This document shows positions 34,984 to 47,849 of a stretch of DNA of 64,000 bases, one piece after another. The notes under the pieces are model-generated. The model was not told the DNA's origin and did not search any database. It saw only the letters and a program-made list of their open reading frames with translations. Made by a program: the position numbers and the translations under genes. The DNA comes from Alligator mississippiensis (Eukaryota; Chordata; Crocodylia; Alligatoridae): the NCBI RefSeq assembly GCF_030867095.1, contig NC_081831.1:71686716-71750715 (forward strand), given 5' to 3'. Positions within the stretch are counted from its first letter, which is position 1. Each line of letters begins with the position of its first letter.

Positions 34984-36394
34984 GTCTCAAGTGGCTTTTA
35001 TCAAAATGCACACTTTTTTCCATTCACTTGAGCACTGAGGTACACCCCTAGATCCTGCAGGGTATTGGTTACACCATGTTCCTGGTGCTCTTGAGTGCAT
35101 CCCTGGCATCCATTCCCAATCTTCTGTGCCAAACCTGAGAAAGAGGTCTTGATCTGTTCCAGAGGTGCCTCCCACTGCTTCAGTCAAGATCTCCAGTCTC
35201 AGGTGTGGTTGCGGGATGAAGGTAGAGGATGTCCCCAGATCAAACAGGCAGTAATGTAAGTGATGAAGTGCAGGCATACTCGTGGAGTCCCACTGACTTT
35301 TCTGGGACATAGTGTGGTGCTGCGTCAGGACTGGGCCCTGAATGTAGCAAACTGGTGATTCTCTGCTTAGGGCTGTGGATGCAGTTAGAGGTGATGCTTG
35401 CACACTCAGCTTTCTGTCTGATTATTTTTGCATAATAAGAAACTGTTCTAACATTCACAAAAGATAGTGAACACTTACTGAATAGACATGGCTTTTTGGG
35501 GAAAGGAAGACAAAGTTTTACCCTCAAAACAATAACATTCAGGACCTAGTTTTCCCATGTTGCCCTGTCCTTCAGCATTTTATCTATTATTATTAGTAGG
35601 GTGAAATAGGTACAGCTAGAGCTTTGGGAAACAAATATGTTAAGCCAATTCCTCCAAGCCTTCAGGCTAATCTCAACATCTGCTGAGTCTTATGTTAGGC
35701 ACGGCTGTGATTCAGCATACCTAGAATTTTTAAAGGTGACCTACAAAGGGAAACGCATACTTGGCACCCATATTTGCTTGTTTAACCTTAATAAAAAGAG
35801 CCCAAAGTCATCTAATTTTATTCACTGTTTGTTAGTTTGTTCTTTCAAATTAGAAACACAGGCTTGATATACCTTATCTTATTGAAAACAAACCAAACAA
35901 AACTCCTCCTATGGGTAACTAGAGAATGACTAAGTTTGTGATGTTGGAGAAACGTACCAAACGAAGCCTGATTCTGTCTTCCTTTTTTTTAATGTTGCCA
36001 TTTAGCAAATGAAGCGGGTGTTGAAATTAAGATTTTCTCAGGAGTAATCCAGTGTCCCTGACGGACTCCCAGCAAGTAGGAAGAGAAACGTATTACCAAT
36101 GCTGATAGACTAAGAAGCATATTACCAATTTTAAAATGACTTGTATCAGGAACCTGATTTGAATCACTGAGACATTTAAATAAGACCTCACATTTAGTCT
36201 GAAATGACAAGCTGAATCATTACAAGTTGTAAATCTACAGGGCATACAGGATTCTCTCGTTCTATGGAAGGGAACAGCATTTCCTAATGGAAAAGGAACA
36301 TCCATCATGAGCTGCTCCTCACCGGACCAGGACTGAAAACAAATGCATAATGCAGCTTCTGAACTGTGTTTTTTATCTTTCAGAAATGGATGTA
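34984..36394. other. Non-coding with an old dispersed-repeat scrap
   Basis: No gene recognised. 35265-35345 contains the GGAGTCCCACTGACTTTTCT and AGGACTGGGCCCTGA words of the old amniote dispersed repeat also seen near 15830. The minus-strand frames at 34987-35403 and 35240-35527 have no known domain. Confidence 0.4.
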
Positions 36395-36815
36395 TGTATG
36401 TGTTGATTTGATTTCTATGCTGCCATCCCTCAAAAAGGCTCAGGGCATCTTATAAAACAGTCTTAAAGAGAGATAAATAATAAAACAATAATAAAATGGC
36501 TCTCCAAAGACTACCGGGAGCTCCACCCCACCTTTTAAAACCTGCCCAAATGAAAAAAAGGCTTATACCATTTCCAAAACATGGCCGGACTCAGGTTCTG
36601 GCAGGTCTCAAGGATGGGAGTCCCAGAGCTGAGGAGCTCCCGCATATTCTGGATTATGAAACACGGCACACACAGTACTTTGGCAGGTTCTTCTTGGCTG
36701 ACCTCAAGGATTGGGATGAGCTGGCAGTGGTTCCTTAAGCACACAGGACCCAGGCCACTTAGAGCTTTATAGGTCAAGGCCAGTACCTTGAATCATGCTC
36801 TTAATTCATATATTT
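36395..36815 (+). repeat. Old LINE-like dispersed repeat (family uncertain)
   Basis: Words such as TTTCTATGCTGCCATCCCTC, GGCTCAGGGCATCTTATAAA and CACTTAGAGCTTTATAGGTC resemble the 3' part of an ancient LINE-type repeat common in reptile genomes, consensus near TTTAGGGCTTTATAGGTCAA. I cannot separate L2, L3 or another family by eye. The 80-residue plus-strand frame inside it is not recognisable as a gene. Confidence 0.4.
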
Positions 36816-37692
36816 CAAATCTTTAACCTGTAAACTTGATTTCCAAGCTCACTGATCCCTGACACAACCAGAGGTAACAGCAGAATGGAATGCTACCTAC
36901 TAATTCAACCTTAACAGTTGCTCTTGCAGCACTAAGAGCTTGTTTTGCAACAAGCCCCTTCACCCAGGGAAAATTCCTCCTTGCTGTCATGATGGAAGCC
37001 AACAGGCTCACCTAGGGAATAGACTACCAGTGAGTGGTTTAAATAGACTTAAATGGCATGGGCATATACTGAAAATGAAAGGAAACACCGGAACTTTCAA
37101 ATCAGTTGACTATAAATGTATAATGGTGGGACACAATACAAAGAGCTCAAATAAACTGGTTCAGAAAGCAGAGTTTTCCTCCAGAATTACTGTCCGGATC
37201 TTATTAGGCTTTGAATCATCCTCCTTCTATTGGTTTAATTTGTATCATGATCAACGCATGACAGTATTTTGATTTATTGCAATTAAAAGTAATCTCTTTA
37301 TACTGTCAGGTAATTACTGTGTGCAGTAACCATCTAAGATTTTTGGTATATGATTTTTAATTAAAAGGTATCCTGATAACAACTTCAAATGAGCTGTCAG
37401 TATTCAGACAGTTCTATTGCTGAAAAATATTGATCTGAGCTATGACACAAGACGTAAAAAAAATATTACTAGAAAAAAGACATCCAGGAGATCTTTTTAC
37501 AAAGAGTCTGAGTATGACACTCTTGAACGTTTCTATGAAGAAGCCTATTTAGAAAGTTACTATGTTAAAAACGTATACAATATCTTCCATTTAGCACTGC
37601 ATTAGCACCATGATTATTGATGAATATCATATTTTGTCAAGAAAAACATGGTTGATTAAAATACCCTGCCTACAGCTGCTGCACTTGTGAGT
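36816..37692. other. Non-coding, nothing recognised
   Basis: AT-rich sequence without recognisable genes or repeats. Confidence 0.45.
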
Positions 37693-37693
37693 A

Positions 37694-37750
37694 TTACAAA
37701 TGATTTGCAAGCAGGTTATCTTTCTCTGCAAAACCCAAGTCAGTTGTTTG
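37694..37750 (+). repeat. Short copy of a dispersed repeat (40036, 44821)
   Basis: TTTGCAAGCAGGTTATCTTT, CTCTGCAAAACCCAAGTCA and neighbours match the first half of the repeat at 40036-40155. It is shorter and more diverged than the other two copies. Confidence 0.55.
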
Positions 37751-38955
37751 GTACTTGAATGAATGATCTGACAAATACTGCTGGTGCCACAGTAGTCAGC
37801 GCGAAACATTTAGCATCACCTTCTACCACTCAGCCTGGCATTCATTGCTGGATGTGTAAATAAAATGATGCAAAGCAGCAGAACTCAAAACGTGAACTGC
37901 AAGCATTAAAGGCAAATGTATATATTAAGCAGTGACTCCCTTGTCAAAAAGCAGCGATCAGGTTATCTGCATCACAAAGTACGGATGAGGTTGAAAGCGG
38001 CAGTGAGGAAGTCGAGGAGATGCAGGTAAGAGAATATAAACACTTCTAATGGCACAAATAAGGACTCCTGCAGTATGGGAACAATGGGAGCTAGGAGAGA
38101 GACGGTACAGGGCCATTCCTCCATCACTGAGAAAAAGGAGCGAGAACACAACACCTTCACCAAGGTGTCGATGCTACTAGCACTGCCAACAATGCTCAGC
38201 GAAAGGACCTGGGTTACACCTATGGTTATTGCTCTACCCTTTGCTGGACAGCAGCTTGACGCAGAGCACAAGCAGCATCTTTCCTAAGGTGCAGCATGGG
38301 TGGCCTGGGAGCTCTCTGCTCCTAGCCTCCTCCACAAGAACATCAGCACCAAACACTGCTACTAGACCCACCTCCCCTGGTGCAACCGGCTTGTACGAGG
38401 GAGGTGTGAGTGAGAGCAAGGATCCGCTTATAGATAAGGAAGGCAAGACTCTGGTTGCCCCTCAGCTGCTTTGCAAAAGTCCATTGCAACATCTCTGTAG
38501 TGAAACAAAAGGGACAGTTAGTTCATTGCTTTACTGGGGGAAAAAAAACATTGAGAACTGAGAACATGCCCCTGTTTGTGACTCAAAAAGAAAAACCCTC
38601 TTGCCACTGAAAAGCCAGGGCCCACCATGATTGACAGTCCAGCTGTGGCACCTACCACTGCCTCGCAGATGCCCAAGGGTCTGGAGAACATTTGGGCAGC
38701 ATTGAATTAGCCCATTATGACTGAGATTTTCTGCTCTGTCTGAGCTGTAGTTGGTTTCAATGTAGAATGACAGTCACAGATGGCATTTGCAAAAACCTGA
38801 TCCAGAGCTGGCTGGCTCCAGAAGTTACAGCTATACCTAGGCAATCCTAGTTTATGCTACTGAGGTGTAAATGGCTGCTGCTAATGGTGTTAGTTTAGTG
38901 AGGAGCTTCCCTTCTGGCAGGTCACCCAATAACTGTTTCCTCAAAGGCTTGCAGG
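37751..38955. other. Non-coding, nothing recognised
   Basis: No recognisable gene. Overlapping frames at 37972-38561 on both strands carry no domain. Confidence 0.4.
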
Positions 38956-39108
38956 GGCCAGGGCAGAGTACTGGACTGGGACTAAGAAGTCCTGATTCTG
39001 TATCTGCTTTGCCACTGAGCTTGGTAAACCCCTTTCTCTCCCAGCATGCAAGCTTCCAAAGCTGTAAAATGGGGCCTGTGATACTGAAGTCTGTTGCAAA
39101 GCCTTCTG
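38956..39108 (+). repeat. MIR-like SINE remnant
   Basis: GAGTACTGGACTGGGACTAAGAAG, then TATCTGCTTTGCCACTGAGC and TGTAAAATGGGGCCTGTGATAC, follow the order of a MIR consensus (tRNA-like head, then core, then the GTAAAATGGGG tail). It stops at the CR1 that begins at about 39109. Confidence 0.65.
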
Positions 39109-39424
39109 AGATTTCATAGATTCACAGACATTAGGGCTGGAAGGGACCTCAGAAGAGCATCGAGTCCAGCCCTCTGCTCCAGGGGCAGGAAGTCAGCTGG
39201 GATCAAAGGATCCCAGCAAGATAAACATCCAAATGTCTCTTAAAGGAGTCCAGAGTAGGTGCTAGCACCATCTCCGGCGGCAGTCTGTTCCAAGCCTTGG
39301 GGGCTCGGACAGTAAAGAAGTTCTTCCTTATGTCCAGCCTGAAACGGTCTTGGAGAACTTTGTGACCATTTGACCTTGTCATCCCATGGGGCGCTCTGGG
39401 AAACAGGTGTTGCCCCAGATCAAT
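39109..39424 (-). mobile_element. CR1 LINE 3' fragment
   Basis: It begins at its 3' end with TTTCATAGATTCACAGACATTAG. It reads on the minus strand as the CR1 ORF2 C-terminus, with LGQHLFPRAP, TRSNGHKVLQDRFRLDIRK, FFTVRAPKAWNRLPPEMV and DSFKRHLDVYLAGIL. It is 5'-truncated near 39424. It belongs to the same subfamily as the copies at 1677 and 50706, sharing the GATCCCAGCAAGATAAACATCC type of 3' region. Confidence 0.92.
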
Positions 39425-40035
39425 GGGTGAAAAGCACTGGGTATTAATATTGTACCCACTGTCGCGATACTTAGGGCTGGCCACTTACAGAAACAAGCTA
39501 CTGCATTAGTAGGGCCACTTGCCTGCTCTGGTATGCCAGTATCTGTATTTAACAAATGCATTTAAGTTACCTCTTGTCCAGTTTGAGTCATACGGTTCCT
39601 TGTGCTGTATACTTCCTTTCATTTTCCTTTTTTCCCACTCAGAATTAGAGACAAGCCACAGCTATAACATTCTGTCCTGAATTTAAACTTCTCCAATGTC
39701 TATATATGTTCAGATCAAGAGTTTCAGCATTCAGGTCTAAAATACATTTATGATTCTTACTACAGGTTTCAGAAATGAACCCTGAAGCCCTTAATCCAAC
39801 ACACTGATTCACATCAAACACTGTAGATCAAAAAAACCCAAACAACCTAGGTGCAATTGGCTTGGGAAAGCAAATATTTGATCTTCCTTTAATATCATCC
39901 AAATAACTCACTGTGTTAAGGTGCAGAGCCTCTCTGAAATTTGTAATTATATCCATTATTAATCATGCTTAATGCAATTATTAATTTATATAATTTAATT
40001 CCATTAATTAACTTAGTCTCTTGAAATGTATCTCC
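39425..40035. other. Non-coding; AT-rich low-complexity patch
   Basis: No gene recognised. 39940-40010 is an AT-rich low-complexity run built of TTAAT, ATTAA and TATAAT words. Confidence 0.5.
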
Positions 40036-40155
40036 AAAAAGATACAAACGATTTTCTAGCAGGTTATCTTCCTCTGCAAAACCCAAGTCAACTCTTGGGT
40101 TAAATACAGATGGATTATTGCAATACTTTACAGAAAAACATTCTTTTAGAGCTCA
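40036..40155 (+). repeat. Dispersed 120-bp repeat with hairpin, copy 1
   Basis: This matches 44821-44940 in inverted orientation over its whole length. The first 75 bases are almost identical. It contains AACCCAAG-TCAACT-CTTGGGTT, a perfect 8-bp hairpin (about 40079-40100). GATGGATTATTGCAATAC follows, a word resembling the conserved LDYCN block of old LINEs, so it may be an L2/L3-type fragment. The family is not certain. Confidence 0.65.
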
Positions 40156-42400
40156 CAATGTTTTGTGTTAGGATATCAGAAAATTCAAGACAATCTTTTT
40201 TAAGCATCTAAAGATGCATAGAAATAAACACATCTTGGGAATTATTTAATAGTCTTACTGCTATATCTCTGTTAAATATTTCCCTCACTCTAGATTTTGC
40301 AACAAAGGGGTTAATCTGTTAAGATTCCTTAAGTGTTGTAGGATTTCTTTGTTTCCAGCTTTCATTTAACATCTTTGTTTTGAGCACAAGGTGTGATCCT
40401 CCAGAAATGGCAGAACCTGGCTCCACTATCCATACTGGCATGGATTCCCCAAGTGAGCAGTGACAGATGGTAGTTAAACTAGCTGTAATAAACCAAGGGC
40501 AAAGTTGAGTACTTCTCCTCTCTGCCTTACACTTTAAATACATTTCTGTCCTGTTCTGTTTTTCCCAGGAACCAATTCAGCAAGTAATGGGTAAAGTCTA
40601 AATGAATTGAAACGTTGCTCCTGATGAAAGCTGTGGCAAATTGTTTTTGAATTAAAGCTAGATCATACTTTTATTTGTCTTTCAAGGTCTGTGGATTTAA
40701 TGGAACTTGCTTCAAACCATTATCGTTTTAATTCTTTCCTGCAAGGTCAGCTGGACGACATGGGAGTTTGCATGGCCAACAGCCTTAAAGGCAGCGTTTT
40801 GCGTGAGAACATAGGGGTTTTGGACTGCACTAAGCGTACAACGGTGCAACAAGAAGAACACAATAACTATTGCAGCACAGCTCTGTATAAGAATTGCTCT
40901 CAATAGGAATGAATTTACTGTGTCCCAAATTGTAGCAGGGCTAATATAATATTTTCTGTGCATTGCATACAATGTTTCTGGGAGTTTCTTTCCTGCACAA
41001 GCATCTGCCATTTTGTGAAGCAGATGCAATATTACCCAGGAGACACACACCACCAATTCCCCATAGACGCTTTACTTTTGGTCTTTGTTTTTCCAAATAT
41101 CTGAAATACAAGTAAATCGGAATGGGAGAATGAGCTTCTCCACGTATGCGAAAAATACAGGAAATCCTTCTATATGCAACTTCTTTCTAAATGCAACAAC
41201 TGAAATAATTCAGGTAGATGCAATAATTTTTAAACCTACTTTTATTAAACGCTTTTACCTTAAACGTTTCTTTTCACTTGCCCACCTCACTGTCTTCAAC
41301 TTTTCTATCCCGAGTGAGCACTTGGAAGTGGTATGGACGAGCTTCAAGTGAGAAGTGTGCATCCCAGGATCAGAGGCAATGATTGGACAAAATGAGTAGG
41401 CCCCAAGATTTTGTGCTGGTAAGTGATATAAATCAGATAGCCCTCAATACAAGAAACACTGGTATACTAAATCTTGAAGTTTAGAAAAAAAAAACCTCAC
41501 ATCAGGCCTGATCCAAAGCTTAATAAAGTCATTAGGAAGACCCGCTTGGGCTGGCTGAGAGATGATAAATGAAGCTTAGATCGCAAAAAGGTTATAGCAT
41601 TCGGCCCTTACCTTGACCTTCTACTATGGCAATATTTCCTTATCCTTATCTCTTTCCTAACTCGTTTCTTAACATTTCCTAATGTTAATATTTCTGTTAT
41701 TTGTATTTCAGAAGCACCCCAAAGCCTTAATGGGTTGGGACCGTTCAGCCATTTGGAGCTCAGAAAGAGAAACAAAATGGTATAACGCAGACAGTCAAAA
41801 CACCCCTCAAACCCTACACTAAAAGACAAACAAAAAAGACCCCAAGATTAAAAGGAGGCAGAAACACTGACTTCACTTTTAAACGTAACATAATACATAT
41901 GAAGCTTGGTTACAGAACGCAATATGATATAGAGCAGAGAAATGAGATTTCCCAAATCAAACATTAAATTCAATACAATTCTTTATGGTTTATAAGGCAA
42001 AGAAACTTTTCTTCTATGAGACCCTCCTTGGGTTATATGGACAAACATACCTAATACCCCAAGGATAAAGAGAGCTAGCAGAGAATGAAACGATTTAGAA
42101 AGGAGAGAGATGAGCTGCAGAGATTTCATTTTCTACAAAATAATTCAGCAGAAGAGGCTGAGCTGCCCTTAAATGAAACAAATACATTAAAATCATACAT
42201 TTGTGATGAAACAGTAAAAAAACCCCTCAAGTACAAGTGCTTAGCTTAGCACTATCATCTTCAGAGCACCACTCACAAATCATTACCCTTGTCAACACCC
42301 CTCTACAAGTTGCTATTCCCATGTAAGTGAAAAAATATCCCCATTGCTCTGTTGCAAAGGCTCAGCCTCCTATGTCAGGAGAAGTGAGCTTGCTTTAGCT
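40156..42400. other. Non-coding, nothing recognised
   Basis: About 2.2 kb of AT-rich anonymous sequence. Frames at 40691-40906, 40712-41056 and 41085-41351 have no domain I recognise. Confidence 0.45.
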
Positions 42401-42480
42401 TGGTGATATGTCATGCCCTGTGCCTCATTTGTTCCATCTGTAAAATGTGGAGAATGATACTTGCCTACCCAAAAAATGTC
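42401..42480 (+). repeat. MIR-like SINE tail
   Basis: GTGCCTCATTTGTTCCATCT, then GTAAAATGTGGAGAATGATAC and TTGCCTACC, are the conserved tail of a MIR element. Confidence 0.65.
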
Positions 42481-42553
42481 ATGCAAAACTTGGCCCAATT
42501 GTGTTTGTAGTCCTTGGGGGAAAGTTTAGAATAAAAAAAATAAAGGAGACAAT

Positions 42554-43332
42554 GGCCACATCCCCACAAGCAGGGGCATGCAGTTGCTGTGGGGAAAAAA
42601 GCAGTAGCACAAACTTGTGCTACTGCTTTTTGCCTCGGCTCATGACCCTGCACGGGGGTTAGCGTGGGAAAAATGCTCTGGGTGGGGTAGAGGAGGCTCA
42701 GGCCAGCACCAATGCTGGTCCCAGCAGTATTACTCAGGATCCTGGGGACCTCCTGGGGCAGCAGTGGTGGTGATCCAGTAGCAGGGAGCCTGGCAGGCAG
42801 CCAAAGCATGGCTCTGGCCAGCCACGCTCCTAGTCTGATGGCACATGCTCCTGACACATGTCGTGCCACTTTTTTAAGAGTTTTTTGATACCAGGATTTC
42901 CTGGTGTCAAAAAAGCCACTGTGTCGCAAATCTGCAGCATGGTAAATGCAGAAACTGCACACTGCACATGCAGGTGATCCTTGCACTGCTAATTTGCAGC
43001 GGGCGGGGGTGATGTTCACACCATGAGATCCCAGTGTCAAAAAAACCCGAGCTAGAAAAAAGCAGGGCAGTGCACGTGGTGACAGCATAAGCCACCCAAA
43101 ACTGGAGCCTGGCCAGAGGGAGCCATGCTCTGGCTGCTGGCCAGGCTCCCTGCTGCCAGATCACTGCTGCTGGACTCCTGGGAGGCCACCAGAGCCCCAG
43201 GTAAGACCAAGGGTAACCTGCCGGATGCCAGAGCGTGCGTGCATGGGCATTCCCCAGGGACAAGTAGCAGTGGCACAACTATGCGCTGCTGCTATTTGTC
43301 CCCTGGAAAACTCGTGCATGCTCATCCGGACC
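42554..43332. mobile_element. Foldback element, about 0.78 kb, with strong hairpins
   Basis: Nearly the whole block is an imperfect inverted repeat. The left end GGCCACATCCCC... faces the complement of GAGCATGCTCATCCGGACC-like bases at the right. The left arm AGCAGGGAGCCTGGCAGGCA (about 42780) faces TGGCCAGGCTCCCTGCTGCC (about 43138). Within it are a perfect 17-bp hairpin (42596-42612 with 42615-42631) and a 16-bp hairpin with one mismatch (42881-42896 with 42899-42914). The right half carries decayed partners of both. No transposase and no obvious target duplication are seen. Overlapping frames up to 207 residues on the minus strand arise from the palindrome. Confidence 0.7.
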
Positions 43333-44820
43333 TGCCCAAAGAAGCTAAGGAATCTGGTGGAAGCCACAATTAGAGGAGGGACTAAAATAGGACTTGTTCT
43401 CAGCTCAGTTCCCAAGCCTGCACTGATTGCCCAGGAACAAGGCAGAGCAAATATTCTCAGCTGCCTTTTGCAGCCAATTTTACCTGACTGAGAGGGAGCC
43501 ATTGACATACACAAACACACAGAAATGACCCTTATACTATCATGAGAAATCACAACTCCTGTAGTAACATTACTGCAAACTGCATTTTCAGCCATTACCA
43601 AGAGAGTTGCAGTCAGGAAAGCAGATTTGCCAGGCAGAATTTTGAGTAATATTTTCAAGTCCCAATTATGCTTTCACTTACTTCAACCCTTTAACTTAGC
43701 ACAGCTTTTCCAGCATTGGTTTTATAATGGTCATTATATTATTCCATATTGTTATATACTGTAGTTGTCTGAATCCCACTATGAGCTCTTCTGGTCTTTC
43801 ATTAGTTTGTGAAGTACCATCTCTGAATATGGCAATCTATTAATAAAGTGCCCACGTTAACCTTATTCAGTGCCGTTTTCAGAGGCTGTTTGGTTTTGCA
43901 CCTTCTGTCTTTATTTATGATTGCCTCGAAACATATTATCTGAACCAGATATCAAATACAACTGGCCGTCGTGGTAATGCCAGTCCAGATGAAAGTGATA
44001 CCACCTTGTTACCTCCAAGGAGAAGCATCAATAACACATTTGCCTTTGCAAACTGTATCAGAAGCTTTTAAGTACGTGGCTGTCCAGAGTGAGGGCTTCA
44101 CAACGGAGATTTAAAGAAGCAAATTGAATTGTTCTATTCTGTTCCATTTTGCACTGAGCTTTATCTGCACATTTTCCTTTTATGTGATTAGTTACTGCCA
44201 CACATAGCAGGTGTAGAAGCTGAAATCCTTTTTCATCCCTGCTCAGCATCTCTCTACAAGGCTGTCTTACTTCCAAGATGATTGAAGACAAGAATTCAAA
44301 AACAACAGATATTGGCAGCCTGCCAGTCACATGCACCCACACAGACACAAAGTTAAAAATATACCAAATTCATGCCTCATACAAGTAGGTAGGTAGACAG
44401 GATGGGAAGGACTGATAGAACAGACAAAAGAAAAAAGACACGCATATTTGTAGAGGGGACTACACCTGCATGTGTCAATAAAGGGCTATAGGTAAAGAGC
44501 AAGAGATTCTGATAACACGGTGCTACTGGATGGAAGAGCTTACCAACAGAATTTGCATAAACCAATTATTTGCTGGTTGTATTTGGGCTTGGAAATTCAC
44601 TCACAAGCAAGTAGGATCTTAATCTCTTATCCTTAACACCCATACAAAGGGACCTAAAGATTTCCTATAAATTATTACAAAGACAAGCACATATTAGTAC
44701 AGCTATGACATACACCTGGTGATATGAGAACCTTAAGTTCCCTTTAATTTTCTATGGCTAAATTTAGCTGAAGGACCTGTAAGTGAAATGCTTGATTTTA
44801 ACCACCCAGTCAGACTTATA
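43333..44820. other. Non-coding, nothing recognised
   Basis: No gene recognised. The 165-residue minus-strand frame (43161-43658) overlaps the foldback element and lacks a domain. Confidence 0.4.
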
Positions 44821-44940
44821 GTGAGCTCTGAAATAATCTTTTTCTATAAAGTACTGTAATAATCAGTCTATTTAACCCAAGAGTTGACTTGGGTTTTGCA
44901 GAGGAAGATAACCTGCTAGAAAATCATTTGTATCTTTTTC
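44821..44940 (-). repeat. Dispersed 120-bp repeat with hairpin, copy 2
   Basis: The inverted counterpart of 40036-40155, with the same GGTTATCTTCCTCTGCAAAA core and CTTGGGTT/AACCCAAG hairpin. It ends at GTGAGCTCTG, matching AGAGCTCAC of the other copy. Confidence 0.65.
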
Positions 44941-47849
44941 ACAGGTATTTAAACTGAATAGCATATTATCTTTTCTTCCACCATAGGTTTGTCATAATTC
45001 AAAAACAGTGTGTTTGTGCTGCAGAATAGAAGTTAAACTCAGGTTGTACCCTTTTCCAACAGCAGAAGAGTGATGCAGTAGCAAATCTACAAAATGCCAG
45101 ATACTAAAAGTTTCTTCTGTCTTCATTTGTTTTGAGGCTCATTTATTCCTTCTCCCCTATCAAAAAAATCATCACTGTCTTCAGCAAGATCAATTTGTTT
45201 TTAACAAAACCCAACCACAAGTGAAGGCTGAATGTTGATTCAAAGCGGGAGGGCAATGTGTGGCTAAGATTAGGGAAAAGGTCGGTTAGCACGACTGATA
45301 AACTAATCTTTGATTTCTGGTGGAAAGAAGTACATTTAAACCTGATGAGGCTTCTCCATTAATGCTGTTTCTGTTAAAATTAAGAAGAGTCATGTGCATA
45401 CCCTGAAGGAAGAACAGGTCTTTTGTAACTAGTTTAGCTAGCTTAGCAACTGCTAGTTTAGTTCAGTCATATAACCTAACTCCTGGAGGAAAAGATAGAT
45501 ACCATAGAAGCAACACCAATGGGCAGGACAGCAGAAAGGAAACGCTAAATATGAGCAGTCACTATGGAAACACTTGAACTGTTAGTATTTCAAATGAGTG
45601 GACTGTCAATATGATGTAGAGTCTTTCACATGAAGAGCATGACCTTAGTTCAAATCTCAGCCAGGTCAGTGGCAATCCAAAGTCATTACTACCAAGTAGC
45701 CTCCGGAAACTGAATTGATAGTTTCAGCTCACTTCCTCGGAGGCAGATGTCTATACAACAATATCACAAGTCTAAGAAGCATGCTAACGCGCTGGTTGGA
45801 AATCTCAGTAAGGAGGCCAACAACAGGACCAGTCAAAGAGACTTTCCAGTCTGTGCTTAGAGTAATCCTTCCAGAACAAGGTTGGAGTTGGGGGACTGCG
45901 GGGAAACTTGTACCAGTGCAATGCAAACTGGAAACCACTACTACGGATATATTACTTGTCCTGCGGACTGAAATCTCCAGAGCCAGCAACTGAGCAAATT
46001 TCATGACCATCCCTAAATCTCTTTAGAATTAAAGGAGATGACAAAAAAAAACACACGTGATGCTTCCAGGGAAAATCAAGAGTGAAATTCATAAATACTG
46101 AAGAAAGAAATGCAACAGAATAAACCCTCCACCAGATCTGGCACTAAATCCAACATTTCCCAAGCTTGGGAAGCTCTACATTGGTACAGTAGAGATACAG
46201 CTTCAACCAGTGAATGCTGGCGTAATCAAGGCTGAAGTGCAAGGTAGGTCACAGGGATTATGTTGGCCAATGCCTCTTCAAAAGACAAGGCCACTTTCTT
46301 AGAAATGATCTATATTCCTAGTCATTCATTCTTCTGCTGACTGAGTTGCACTGGGGAAGTACATTGTATATAATTTGAAAAAATGTACTGTACATTAGAT
46401 GCTCACAATAAAGTGATGAGCGAATGATTTCCTAGAAAACTGAAGGTAGTGCGGTATGTTTTTAGTCATACAGAAGTGAAATGCCACTTAAATATGGTAA
46501 TAAGATATTACCAACAGTCCCCATGCAGAGTGGACAAGAGAAGGTATACTATGCCTATCTCCGTTATTTTTCTGTACTTCTGTAGAAACTAAACACAGTA
46601 CAAAACTGGACCAACGCCTTGGTAGCGTCACTACTGACTGTAACTGGATCATGCAGAAAATAAAGCAGATGGAACACATTACCAACAACCTGCCTTGCCA
46701 GCTAGTCAGTTGGTTCAAACCATCCATGATCTGCAATTGGGATAAGTGGGCCATATTTTTAAAAAGGACACAGTTGAGCCAGGCAGCTTGCTCTCCAACA
46801 CAGAGAAAGCACAGATGAGAAAACCAAAGACAACATAACCGGCTTCCGACTGTGCATAGTTTTGCAATTCAACAAAGATCACACTGTACGCTATGAAATA
46901 GTGTCACTAGAAAGAATAACCAACTAAACAGTTCACCTTCATTCATCTGACTCAACATGTATTCTGAAGAGCACCTGGTGTTAGCATTATGAATCAAGTG
47001 CCAACTACTGTACTTGACCCAGGAAGGATTTCTTAAGCACCCTACATGAGACAGATATTCGACTAACTTACTTTTGTTTAGTCTGAGGAAGAGGACTTCT
47101 GGGATTTTCAGTAAAGGGTGTCCCTCTTGCACTCCCAAAGTACAAAAGGAATCGGCCAACATGCAATTTGAATTTCCCCACTTCTTTTGGAGTATGTTTC
47201 TATGCACACTTGCATTCAGGTATGTTCTGTCTGCTAGATTTCTTCTGGGTTTTGTCTGGGCACGAACAACAGGGCTTGGTGGACTGAAACAAGACATTTA
47301 TAACAAGCATGTGAACTCAGAACTGATGCACGTATGCCGTTTGTGCCATGGACAACCAGAAAAAAAGAGGCTGAGATACTGTGATTATCCAACATTAACA
47401 TATAAAGCTCAGCAGAATCAATTCTCAAGAGAACTAGATAAAAGGCTAGCTAGCTACTCTGGGAGGTGGATTGAATTTTTATGCTTGCCTAGCTTTGATA
47501 ATAAATACTTAATATCAATACAAAATACTAGCTGCAGAAGCAGTGTAAACTAGCATCTCGTTAAATGATACTGTGGGACTTGGTACATAAAGGCTCTACC
47601 AATTCGAACAACAGTCCTTGATTTCACAAGATGCATGGAGATATTTGCCGAGTCTGGGAGGGCAGGTTCACAGCCCTAGCCTTTGATTACATGATAATTT
47701 CATTATGTTGCTATTTTGTTTTTCACATCTCAGACATCTGCTATTACCAAGCAGATCTTATTTACATTCACGCACAAACAGGGCATGAAGTAGGACAAAT
47801 ATATTCTAGTCTCTATTGTCTTTTTGGAAAGTGAACATTATATTTCCTT
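44941..47849. other. Non-coding; possible tRNA-like SINE scrap
   Basis: No gene recognised. 45610-45680 (GTAGAGTCTTTCACATGAAG, then AGTTCAAATCTCAGCCAG) looks like a decayed tRNA-derived head with a B-box-like GTTCAAATC. The plus-strand frame 47074-47553 (159 residues, several Cys) has no domain I know and no visible splice or start context, so I leave it uncalled. Confidence 0.4.

Noticed and set aside
42465..43088. 207-residue minus-strand open frame
   Set aside because: Produced by the GC-rich inverted-repeat element 42554-43332; no domain or start context.
47074..47553. 159-residue plus-strand frame with several cysteines
   Set aside because: Outside any recognised element, but no motif spacing fits a known family and no splice or promoter context is visible. 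Conservation data would be needed to revive it.
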